Source of the DNA: Phytohabitans flavus
Lineage (GTDB): Bacteria; Actinomycetota; Actinomycetes; Mycobacteriales; Micromonosporaceae
Length of the DNA: 64,000 bases
NCBI RefSeq assembly: GCF_011764545.1
Contig: NZ_AP022870.1
Location: forward strand, 9,368,001 to 9,432,000
Reading direction: 5' to 3'
Both the position numbers and the translations under genes were made by a program. The notes under the pieces are model-generated. The model was given only the letters and a program-made list of their open reading frames with translations, had not been told where the DNA came from and did no database searches. Shown here piece after piece: positions 9,701 through 17,822 of the stretch (positions within the stretch are counted from its first letter, which is position 1; each line of letters begins with the position of its first letter).

Positions 9701-11029
9701 ATGACCACCGTCATCGACCTCGGCGAGATGCGGCCCGGCCAAGAGATGGCCGTGCCCGAGCCGGTGCGTACGCCGGTGCGGTGGCGGCTGGCCTGGGCGG
9801 CCGCCGGGCTGGCCGTGCTGGCCTGCACGCTGGGCCCCGCGTTGCCCGAGCGGGCGCCGCTGACCGAGGCGACGATCCCGGCGCGGCTCGGCGACACGGC
9901 GTTCGCGGCGGGTGAGCAGTACTACGTGGTTACGTCTGACCGCGGGGCGCCGCCCGACTCGCGCACCATCACGGCGTACACGCTGCCCGGCGCGACCAGG
10001 CTGTGGCAGGCGCCGCTGCCGCTGTCCGGCGCGCTGCGTGGGGTCGGCGCCGTGGCCGGGCAGATGCTCATCAGCACGCAGCCGGAGCTGCTGGAAGCGG
10101 TCGAGAGCGTCTCGATCCGGGAGGCCACCGGACAGATCATGTGGCGGCGCCGGGCGCTGTTCGAGGGCGTTACGGCGGGCGGCAGGGTGCTGCTCTGGAC
10201 CTCGCTGGACGGCACACCCGCCGGCAGTACCGGGCGCGAGACGCTCGAGGCCGTCGACCCGGTGACCGGTGCCGTCCATTGGGCGTACCGGGTGCCGGTT
10301 GGCGGGTGGCTCTCCTACCGGTACAGGGGCGCGGCGCCCACCCACGTCGTCACGCTGCTGCCCGAGGGGCGGGTCGAGGTGCGCGACGCCGAGGACGGGC
10401 GGGTGCTGGCCGCCGCCGACCTGCTGCCGCCCCGGTTGCCGAACATACCGGCGAGCTACGTCCAGTTCGCCGGCGACATGGTGTTCGTCCGCGGCGGGCC
10501 GGTGGCGCAGGCGTACGGACTGGACCGCCTCGACCACCGGTGGAATGCCCCGATCGACCTGGCGACCGAGTACGTGACGTCCGGCTGCGGCGACAAGATC
10601 TGCGTGGTCGCGTACACGGGCGGCGTACGGGTCCTTGACCCGGCCACCGGCCGCCTGCTCTGGTTCGACCCGCTCCCCGCGGTCGTCGGCCGGGCCGGCG
10701 ACGTCCTCGTGGCCCAGGTGCCCGGTCGGAACAGCAGTACCCAGCTGTCCGTGCTCGACCCGGAGACCGGGCGGGTACGGGAGCAGCTCGGCGAGTGGGC
10801 CGTGCTCGCGCCGCCGACCGGCGACGGCGAGCTGATCGCGATGCGCACCGATCTGAACACCGCCAAGGCTTGGCTGGCCCGCGTCGACCCGGCCACCGGC
10901 GGGGCCCACTACTTCGGCGTGGTCTCCGGAGTCACCGGCGACTGCGAGGCACGCGTGGGCGTGGGCGCGGTCATCTGCCGCCGCCTTGATGCGTCCGTAG
11001 GTGTCTGGCGCCCCATCCCGTTACGTTGA
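9701..11029 (+). CDS. Membrane-anchored PQQ-type beta-propeller protein 3
   Basis: The third paralogue, 442 residues. It starts 'MTTVIDLGEMRPGQEM', matching the VIDLG motif of the other two, has one membrane helix at about 28-45 ('RLAWAAAGLAVLACTLGPAL'), then blades including 'DPVTGAVHWAYRVP', 'DPATGRLLWFDPLP' and 'DPETGRVREQLGEW'. ATG 9701 is preferred because it gives the same N-terminus as the paralogues; GTG 9695, overlapping the previous stop, would add two residues. It is followed 65 bp later by a response regulator, which suggests a link between these propellers and the two-component system, though nothing direct shows it. Confidence 0.8.
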   Translation: MTTVIDLGEMRPGQEMAVPEPVRTPVRWRLAWAAAGLAVLACTLGPALPERAPLTEATIPARLGDTAFAAGEQYYVVTSDRGAPPDSRTITAYTLPGATRLWQAPLPLSGALRGVGAVAGQMLISTQPELLEAVESVSIREATGQIMWRRRALFEGVTAGGRVLLWTSLDGTPAGSTGRETLEAVDPVTGAVHWAYRVPVGGWLSYRYRGAAPTHVVTLLPEGRVEVRDAEDGRVLAAADLLPPRLPNIPASYVQFAGDMVFVRGGPVAQAYGLDRLDHRWNAPIDLATEYVTSGCGDKICVVAYTGGVRVLDPATGRLLWFDPLPAVVGRAGDVLVAQVPGRNSSTQLSVLDPETGRVREQLGEWAVLAPPTGDGELIAMRTDLNTAKAWLARVDPATGGAHYFGVVSGVTGDCEARVGVGAVICRRLDASVGVWRPIPLR

Positions 11030-11094
11030 CTCACGTTGGCTTCACACCTTGGGGTGGAGGCTGGCCTGGCGACGACGAAGGGGAGGTGGCCGCC

Positions 11095-11754
11095 GTGCGG
11101 GTCCTGGTGGTCGAGGACGAGCGCAACCTGGCCGACGCGATCGCCCGCGGGCTGCGCCGGCAGGGCATGGCGGTCGACCTGGCGTATGACGGCACCGCCG
11201 GGCACGAGATGGCGTTCGTGACCCGGTACGACGTGATCGTGCTCGACCGCGACCTGCCCGGCGTGCACGGCGACCAGATCTGCGCCGACCTCGTCTCGTC
11301 CGGCGCGCTGACCCGGGTGCTGATGCTGACCGCGAGCGGCACTGTCGCCGAGCGGGTGGAGGGGCTCCAGTTGGGCGCCGACGACTACCTGCCCAAGCCG
11401 TTCGCCTTCGACGAGCTGGTGGCCCGCGTGCAGGCGCTCGGCCGGCGAGCCACGCCCGCCGCGCCGCCCGTGCTGTCCGTCGCCGACCTGGTGCTCGACC
11501 CGGCCAAGCGGGTCGCCACCCGGGCCGGTACCCCGCTCGACCTGACCCGCAAGGAGTTCGGCGTACTGGAGGTGCTGCTCAAGGCGCGCGGTGGCGTGGT
11601 CTCCAGCGAGGAGCTGCTGGAGCGGGTGTGGGACGCCAACACCGACCCGTTCACCACGACGGTACGGGTCACGGTGATGACCTTGCGGAAGAAGATCGGC
11701 GACCCGCCTCTGATCGAGACAGTCGTGGGTGCCGGCTACCGGGTCACCCAGTGA
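11095..11754 (+). CDS. OmpR/PhoB-family response regulator
   Basis: The receiver domain (about 1-115) shows the acidic pair 'VVEDE', the phosphoacceptor Asp in 'VIVLDRDLPG', Thr in 'VLMLTASG' and Lys in 'YLPKPFAFDEL'. It is followed by a winged-helix DNA-binding domain ('LTRKEFGVLEVLLKARGG', 'TTTVRVTVMTLRKKIG', 'VVGAGYRV'). GTG 11095 is chosen over the longer frame because GGGGAGG stands 8 bases before it and the receiver domain then begins normally. The stop overlaps the histidine kinase start by 4 bp, so the pair is translationally coupled. Confidence 0.93.
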   Translation: MRVLVVEDERNLADAIARGLRRQGMAVDLAYDGTAGHEMAFVTRYDVIVLDRDLPGVHGDQICADLVSSGALTRVLMLTASGTVAERVEGLQLGADDYLPKPFAFDELVARVQALGRRATPAAPPVLSVADLVLDPAKRVATRAGTPLDLTRKEFGVLEVLLKARGGVVSSEELLERVWDANTDPFTTTVRVTVMTLRKKIGDPPLIETVVGAGYRVTQ

Positions 11755-12956
11755 CCGTCTACTCGGGGCGGCCCGGCCGCCACCGGCTGCGGCCGACGCT
11801 GCGGCTGCGGCTCACGCTGCTCAACGGCGTGCTGCTGGTCGGCGCCGGCGCGATCCTGGTGCTGCTGGCCTGGCTGCTGGTCGGCGACGCGCTGCACCCG
11901 GCCGACCAGCTCCGCGCCGGTACCACCGTCGAGCTGGCCAACGGCAGCCGCCTCGACGCCCGCGAGTGGCAGGACCAGGTGGTCGACGCGGCCTCGCGGG
12001 AGCTGCTCGCGAAGGGCCTTGTCGCGCTGCTGGCGATCAGCGTGGTCGGCGTCGCCGGGGCGTACGCGGTGGCCGGCCGCGCCCTCCGCCCGCTGCACCA
12101 GGTCACCTCGACCGCGCAGCGGCTCGGCGAGGAGACGCTCGACCAGCGCATCCGGTACTCGGGGGCGGACGACGAGGTGGCCGAGCTCGCGGCCACGTTC
12201 GACGCGATGCTCGATCGGCTGGGGGAGGCGTTCGAGACGCAGAAGCGGTTCGTGGCGAACGCGTCGCACGAGCTGCGTACGCCGCTGGCCGTGATGCGTA
12301 CCGAGATCGACGTGACGATGGCCGACGAGGAGGCGGACGTCGCGGAGTACCGGCGGATGGCCACTGTCGTGCGGGACGCCTCGGAGCGCGCCAACGGCCT
12401 TGTCGACGCGCTGCTCGTGCTGGCCCGCAGCGAGGCACAGTCGGGCCGGCGGCTGGCCCGCAAGGCCAACACCGACCTGGCCACCGCGGCGACGACCGCC
12501 CTCTCCGCGGTACGCGGTGAGGCCGACCGCCTCAAGCTGACCGTGACCACCTCGCTCGACCCGGCGCCGGTGGTCGGCGACCCGAGCCTGCTCGACCGCC
12601 TCGCCGGCAACCTCATCGAGAACGCGATCCGCTACAACCACCTGCACGGCAAGATCTGGGCGCGCACCGGCTCGGACGCGGCGGCGGCCTGGCTTGTCGT
12701 CGGCAACACGGGCTTCGAGGTCGACCAGGCGGACGTGCCGGGGCTCTTCGAGCCGTTCCGGCGGGGCGGCCGGGAACGCACCGGCGCGCGCGGCTCCGGG
12801 CTGGGCCTGTCGATCGTGCGGGCGGTCTGCGACGCGCACGGCGGCACGGTGACGGCCGCCGCCCAGCCGGGCGGCGGGCTGGAGGTCACCGTCACCCTGC
12901 CGGCGGCCGACACCACGCCGGTCGTGGCCGCGACCGCCGCGGTGCCGACGCACTGA
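11751..12956 (+). CDS. Sensor histidine kinase, EnvZ/OmpR partner type
   Basis: A 401-residue membrane kinase. Two membrane helices (about 17-41 and 85-106) bracket a very short extracytoplasmic loop, so it probably senses at the membrane. A HAMP segment follows, then the dimerisation domain with phosphoacceptor His in 'FVANASHELRTPLAVM', and an ATPase domain with the N box ('NLIENAIRYN') and G-box ('GARGSGLGLSIVRAV'). The GTG start overlaps the response regulator stop. It ends 4 bp before a convergent VOC gene. The small sensor loop may indicate that an accessory protein senses for it; the adjacent beta-propellers are candidates (inference). Confidence 0.92.
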   Translation: MTVYSGRPGRHRLRPTLRLRLTLLNGVLLVGAGAILVLLAWLLVGDALHPADQLRAGTTVELANGSRLDAREWQDQVVDAASRELLAKGLVALLAISVVGVAGAYAVAGRALRPLHQVTSTAQRLGEETLDQRIRYSGADDEVAELAATFDAMLDRLGEAFETQKRFVANASHELRTPLAVMRTEIDVTMADEEADVAEYRRMATVVRDASERANGLVDALLVLARSEAQSGRRLARKANTDLATAATTALSAVRGEADRLKLTVTTSLDPAPVVGDPSLLDRLAGNLIENAIRYNHLHGKIWARTGSDAAAAWLVVGNTGFEVDQADVPGLFEPFRRGGRERTGARGSGLGLSIVRAVCDAHGGTVTAAAQPGGGLEVTVTLPAADTTPVVAATAAVPTH

Positions 12957-12960
12957 TCTT

Positions 12961-13356
12961 TCACTGTGGGCCGGCGGCCACCTCGGCGGTGCTGCGCAGG
13001 ATGCAGAACTCGTTGCCCTCCGGGTCGGCGAGCACGACCCAGCCGGTCCCGTCGGGGTTGCGCCGGTCGTCGACGGTGGTCGCGCCGAGCTCGACGAGCC
13101 GGGCCAGCTCGGCGTCGCGCGCCCCTTCGACCGGGCGCAGGTCGAAGTGGACCCGGTTCTTGACCTGCTTCTTGTCTGGTACCTCGATGAAGAGCAGCCG
13201 GTGCGTGCGGTCGCGGGAGAAGATCATGCATTCCTCGTGCCCCGGCAGGTTGGGGTCGTCGGGGTCCTCGACGTAGTCCAGGACCTGCTGCCACCAGCGG
13301 GACAAGCCGTACGCGTCGGCGCAGTCGACGGTGGTGTGCGAAATGAAGGAGGTCAC
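12961..13356 (-). CDS. VOC (glyoxalase/dioxygenase fold) family protein
   Basis: A 131-residue protein with the two beta-alpha-beta-beta-beta modules of the vicinal-oxygen-chelate superfamily: 'SFISHTTVDCADAYGLSRWW' at the start, 'VHFDLRPVEGARDAELARL' in the middle and 'VLADPEGNEFCIL' at the end, the last being typical of glyoxalase-like family members. GTG 13356 is the most plausible start and has a purine-rich segment upstream. Divergent from htpG. The substrate cannot be assigned. Confidence 0.85.
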   Translation of the reverse strand: MTSFISHTTVDCADAYGLSRWWQQVLDYVEDPDDPNLPGHEECMIFSRDRTHRLLFIEVPDKKQVKNRVHFDLRPVEGARDAELARLVELGATTVDDRRNPDGTGWVVLADPEGNEFCILRSTAEVAAGPQ

Positions 13357-13425
13357 CCGGGCATCCTCGCAGGGCCGGCCAGTATTCTTTCGACGGCAGT
13401 CGGAAAGTACGGGAGGGAGTTCTCG

Positions 13426-15272
13426 GTGAGCAAGGAAACGCTGGAGTTTCAGGCGGAGACGCGTCAGCTCCTGCATCTGATGGTCCATTCGATCTACTCG
13501 AACAAGGACATCTTCCTCCGCGAGCTGATCTCCAATGCCTCCGACGCGCTGGACAAGATGCGGCTGGAGTCCTTGACCAACAAGGAGATCCAGGTCGACA
13601 CCTCTGACCTGCACATCGAGGTCGAGGCGGACAAGGACAAGCGCACGCTCACCATCCGCGACAACGGCATCGGGATGACCCACGACGAGGTCGTCTCGCT
13701 CATCGGCACGATCGCCAAGTCGGGCACCGCGGAAGTGTTGCGAAAGCTGCGTGAGGCGTCGGACGCGGGCGCCTCGGCGGAGCTGATCGGGCAGTTCGGC
13801 GTCGGTTTCTATTCGACCTTCATGGTCGCCGACAAGGTCACGCTGGTCACCCGCAAGGCCGGCGAGAGCGCGGGCACCTCGTGGGAGTCGACCGGCGAGG
13901 GGACGTACGAGATCGAGGCGCTCGACGAGGCGCCGCAGGGCACGTCCGTCACCCTCCACCTGAAGCCGGAGGACCGCGAGGACCAGCTCTTCGACTACAC
14001 CGCCGAGTGGAAGATCCGGGAGATCGTCAAGCGGTACTCGGACTTCATCGCGTGGCCGATCCGGATGGCCGGCGAGGACCAGCCGCTCAACTCGATGAAG
14101 GCGCTCTGGGCGCGGCCCCGCGGCGAGGTCACTCCCGAGGAGTACCACGAGTTCTACAAGCACCTCAGCCACGACTGGACGGACCCGCTCGAAACGATCC
14201 ACATGAAGGGCGAGGGCACGTTCGAGTACGAGGCCCTGCTCTTCGTCCCGTCCCACGCGCCGTTCGACATGTTCACCCGGGACGGCAAGCGCGGCGTGCA
14301 GCTGTACGTCAAGCGAGTGTTCATCATGGACGACTGCGAGGCGCTGGTCCCGCAGTACCTCCGGTTCGTCAAGGGCGTGGTCGACGCGCACGACCTCTCG
14401 CTGAACATCTCCCGCGAGATCCTCCAGCAGGACCGCCAGATCCAGGTGGTGCGCCGCCGGCTGGCGAAGAAGGTCCTGTCCACGCTCAAGGACCTCAAGG
14501 CCGCCGACGCGGAGAAGTACGGGACGTTCTGGTCCGAGTTCGGCCGGGCGGTGAAGGAGGGCCTGATCGAGGACCCGGACAACCGGGAGCAGCTGCTCGA
14601 CCTGACGCTGCTGACCTCGACCGCCGCCGAGTCGACGTCGCTGCGCGAGTACGTGGAGCGGATGAAGGACGGCCAGAAGGACATCTACTACATGACCGGC
14701 GAGTCGCGCGCGATGGTCGAGCACTCGCCGCACCTGGAGGCGTTCCTGGCCAAGGGCTACGAGGTGCTGATCCTGACCGACCCGATCGACGAGGTGTGGG
14801 TCGAGCAGGTGGCCGAGTACGACGGCAAGACGCTTCAGTCGGCCGCCAAGGGCAAGGTCGACCTCGGCGAGTCGGAGCCCCCGCCGAGCAGGCGGCAGAC
14901 TTCGCGGAGCTGCTGTCGTGGCTCGGCGAGAAGCTGGCGGAGGACGTCAAGGAGGTCCGCCTCTCGACCCGGCTGACCACATCGGCCGCGTGCATCGTGG
15001 GCGACGAGCACGACATCACCCCGACGCTCGAGAAGATGTACCGGGCGATGGGCCAGCAGCTGCCGCGCACCAAGCGGATCCTCGAGCTCAACCCGGACCA
15101 CCCGCTGGTCACCGGGCTGCGCACCGCACACGCGGCCAACGCCGACGACCCCACGCTGGGCGAGGCGGCCGAGCTGGTGTACGGCATGGCCCTGCTCGCG
15201 GAAGGCGGCGAGCTGGCCGACCCGTCCCGCTTCACCCGCCTGCTCGCCGACCGCCTGGCCCGCACCCTCTAA
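13426..15272 (+). CDS. htpG: Molecular chaperone HtpG (Hsp90), frameshifted in this sequence
   Basis: A cytosolic ATP-dependent Hsp90 chaperone. The N-terminal GHKL ATPase is clear ('LRELISNASDALDKMR', 'IRDNGIGMTHDEV', 'IGQFGVGFYSTFMVADKV'), followed by the middle domain ('GVVDAHDLSLNISREILQQD'). From about 14877-14882 the frame changes and the C-terminal dimerisation domain ('ADFAELLSWLGEKLAEDVKE', 'LELNPDHPLVTGLR') continues to 15272. Restoring one base there gives 615 residues, normal for HtpG. Every conserved block is intact, so this is probably a sequence error and not a pseudogene. GTG 13426 follows the ribosome binding site GGGAGGGAG. Confidence 0.93.
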
Positions 15273-15381
15273 AGATTTGAGCTACCGCGACGTCCGTCGT
15301 GGTCCGGACCGTCGCTCCCGCGGCCTCACCCTCCGCGCTTCACAAGCCGCCGGCCACACCAACCCGACCGCGCTGAGATCT

Positions 15382-16995
15382 CTAGACGTCAACGGGGGTG
15401 GCGGCGCGGCGGGAGATCTCGCCGGCCAGGTCGTCGGAGGTTGCGGCGTGCAGCAGGGCGCCCTCCTCGCCGCGAAACTCAAGTACCGGGGCGGGCGGTG
15501 CCGCGCCGGCTCGATCTGACCACATCGGACCGTCCACGACCACGAGTGTGGCCAGATGGGCCGCGGCCGCGTGGGCCACGGCGGCGGCCAGGGAGCGGTC
15601 GACCACGACCGCGGCGGCACCGTCGACCCCGTGGGCGTTCGCCATGGTCTCTAGCGCGCTGACCGCGGCCGCGTCGTGGGCCGGGTCTGACTCGCGGCGC
15701 AGGAGGACCGGGTGCACCACACCGCCGTCCGGTGCGGCGATCCGCGCGGCGAGTTGGAAGATCTCCGCCGGTGGGTCCACGGTGGACACCGCGAGCACGA
15801 CGCGGCTGCCGAGCGGGCGTTCGGTGTCGGACGGGCGGGGCAGCCGCCGCATGAAGCGGCGGCCGGCGATCGGCGACACGACGAGGCTGACCAGGATCAG
15901 GACCAGCACCGCGTTGACGACCGAGGTGCCGAAAAGCCCGATCTGAAACCCGATGGTCGTCGACGCGAGCGTGGCGGCGGCCTGCGGGGCGGTCAGCGCG
16001 AACATCACGCCCGCCCGTGCCCGGGTGAAGCCGAGCAGCACCTGGGCCAGCCAGGCGGCGAGCACCTTGCCACCCAGGCAGGCCACGACGAAGAGCGCGG
16101 CCAGCCCCAGAGTGCGCGGCTCGGCGATGACGCGCGGGTCGAGGATCAGGCCGACCGAGACAAGGAAGACCGGGATGAACACGGCCGCGCCGAAAAAGTC
16201 GATCCGGTCCATCAGGCGACCCTCGTTGGGTACGAGGCGGTTGAGCGCCAGCCCCGCGAAGAACGCGCCCACGATGCCCTCGATGCCGAAGACCTCGGCG
16301 ACTACGGCAGCGGCGAGGAAGCCGGCGATCGCGACGAGGTACCGCACCGTGCGCTCGCCACCCAGGCGCCGGAAGCACCACCGGGCCGCGCGGGGCAGCG
16401 TGTAGAAGCAGAATCCACCGAGTACGGCGAAGCCGGCGACAAGCCGCACCACGACTACCCAGGTCGAGGCGTTGCTGCCGGTTGTACCGGAGACGACCGC
16501 CAGCACGATCAGCGCGAGCGTGTCGGTGAGCACGGTGGCCCCGACCGCCGTGGCGACCGCCGGGTCCGAGCCGAGGCCGCCGTCGCGGATCAGCGGGTAC
16601 ACGATCAGCGTGTGCGAGGCGAGCAGCGAGCCCAGCAGGAACGCGGCCGGCGCGCTCCAGCCGAGCACGAAGCCGACCGCCGTACCCGCCACCATCGGCA
16701 CCGCGAACGTGAGCAGCCCGAACGAGATCGCGGACCGCCGGTACGTGCGGAGCAGGGCGAGGTCGAGCTCCACACCGGCCACGAACATCAGGTACAGCAG
16801 GCCGAGCTGGCCCAGGTCGGGCAGGGTGTCGTTGGCCCGGCTGATCCAGCCGAGGCCGTTGGGACCGATCGCGTACCCGCCGAGCAGCAGCCCGATGATC
16901 CCGGGCACCCGGGCCCGTTCCAGCAGCAGCGGGCCACCGATCACCACGACGAACAGCAGCAGAAACTCCCACGCCGGACCATGGGGCGCGCTCAC
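15382..16995 (-). CDS. Kef-type cation:proton antiporter (CPA2 family)
   Basis: About 537 residues: 12 or so membrane helices over residues 1-390 with the Na/H exchanger pattern ('LPDLGQLGLLYLMFVAGVEL', 'VATAVGATVLTDTLALIVLA', 'IEGIVGAFFAGLALNRL', 'FGAAVFIPVFLVSVGLILDP'), then a cytoplasmic UspA-like regulatory domain (about 400-537). GTG 16995 is chosen because GGGAGGGG precedes it and it overlaps the upstream stop by 4 bp; an earlier start would add hydrophilic residues inside the upstream gene. Probably couples proton flow to K+ or Na+ movement. Confidence 0.88.
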   Translation of the reverse strand: MSAPHGPAWEFLLLFVVVIGGPLLLERARVPGIIGLLLGGYAIGPNGLGWISRANDTLPDLGQLGLLYLMFVAGVELDLALLRTYRRSAISFGLLTFAVPMVAGTAVGFVLGWSAPAAFLLGSLLASHTLIVYPLIRDGGLGSDPAVATAVGATVLTDTLALIVLAVVSGTTGSNASTWVVVVRLVAGFAVLGGFCFYTLPRAARWCFRRLGGERTVRYLVAIAGFLAAAVVAEVFGIEGIVGAFFAGLALNRLVPNEGRLMDRIDFFGAAVFIPVFLVSVGLILDPRVIAEPRTLGLAALFVVACLGGKVLAAWLAQVLLGFTRARAGVMFALTAPQAAATLASTTIGFQIGLFGTSVVNAVLVLILVSLVVSPIAGRRFMRRLPRPSDTERPLGSRVVLAVSTVDPPAEIFQLAARIAAPDGGVVHPVLLRRESDPAHDAAAVSALETMANAHGVDGAAAVVVDRSLAAAVAHAAAAHLATLVVVDGPMWSDRAGAAPPAPVLEFRGEEGALLHAATSDDLAGEISRRAATPVDV

Positions 16996-17774
16996 CGGCC
17001 CCTCCCGAGGACCGGGATGTTCGGCTCGGTACCGCGCAGGTGGGCGCCGAGCCACCGTTTCGCGAGCCGGTCGATCGTGCCGTTGTCGGTGAAGGCGCGT
17101 ACCGCCGAGTCGATCGCCTCCCGGTTGGCCGAGCCGTCCGGGAGGGCGACCGCGAGTGAGTCGTCCGAGTCGACCTGTACCGCCACTCGCAGCCCACCGC
17201 CGGAGCGGTCGGCGATGACGAGCGCGACCGGCAGGTCCAGCAGTACCGCGTCCACGGATCCGGCCGCCAGGAGGGTGAGCGCCGCCCGCTCGTCCACGGT
17301 GAGGGCGGGCGGCGTGGTGGGCCGGATGAAGCCGGCGAGGATGGCCGAGAGGGTCGTGCCGCGCTTGACCGCCCAGCGGGTGTCCCGCGCGGCGGCCAGG
17401 TCCGGGATCGCCGAGCGGGCCAGCCCGGCCGGGGGCGCCGCGAGGTACGGCTCGGAGAAGTCGAGCACCCGGTCCCGGTCCCGGGTCGCGGTCACCTGGG
17501 ACAGCGCGAGGTCGGCGCCGCCGAGGTCACCGGAGACGATCCGCTCGAACGGCACCCGTACCACCCGCAGCCGCAGGTGGAAGCGGTCGGCGAGCGCCTT
17601 GGCAAGCCCGTACTCGAAACCGCCCGGCTCCTCCCAGAAGCCGGGCAGCGGCAGCGTGGCCGTCGCGACGGTGAGCTCGCCGGCGACCGCGGGCCGGAAG
17701 TCGCCCGCGGCGGGTGCGCCCCGCGCGCATCCGGCCAGCAGGACCGCGACGAGCAGCGCCCCGATCCACCGCAT
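16992..17774 (-). CDS. Solute-binding lipoprotein, SBP family 3 (amino acid type)
   Basis: A 260-residue protein with an N-terminal lipoprotein signal ('GALLVAVLLAGCARG', Cys about 16) and a family 3 periplasmic-binding fold ('GGFEYGLAKALADRF', 'VPFERIVSGDLGGADLALSQ', 'RDRVLDFSEPYLAAPPAGL', 'DAVLLDLPVALVIAD'). No permease or ATPase lies next to it; instead it is translationally coupled to an antiporter gene. It may sense an extracellular solute for that transporter or serve a transporter elsewhere; the pairing is unusual and unexplained. Confidence 0.85.
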   Translation of the reverse strand: MRWIGALLVAVLLAGCARGAPAAGDFRPAVAGELTVATATLPLPGFWEEPGGFEYGLAKALADRFHLRLRVVRVPFERIVSGDLGGADLALSQVTATRDRDRVLDFSEPYLAAPPAGLARSAIPDLAAARDTRWAVKRGTTLSAILAGFIRPTTPPALTVDERAALTLLAAGSVDAVLLDLPVALVIADRSGGGLRVAVQVDSDDSLAVALPDGSANREAIDSAVRAFTDNGTIDRLAKRWLGAHLRGTEPNIPVLGRGR

Positions 17775-17822
17775 GTCATCACATTAGGGCGAATCAGGGC
17801 GCAGCTCGCTGAAACCGCGACA

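Noticed and set aside
13426..15272. htpG, hemG, trmA and a beta-propeller gene as pseudogenes
   Set aside because: All conserved blocks are intact on both sides of one -1 shift at a short G/C run, and the corrected lengths are normal; sequence error explains all of them better than decay.
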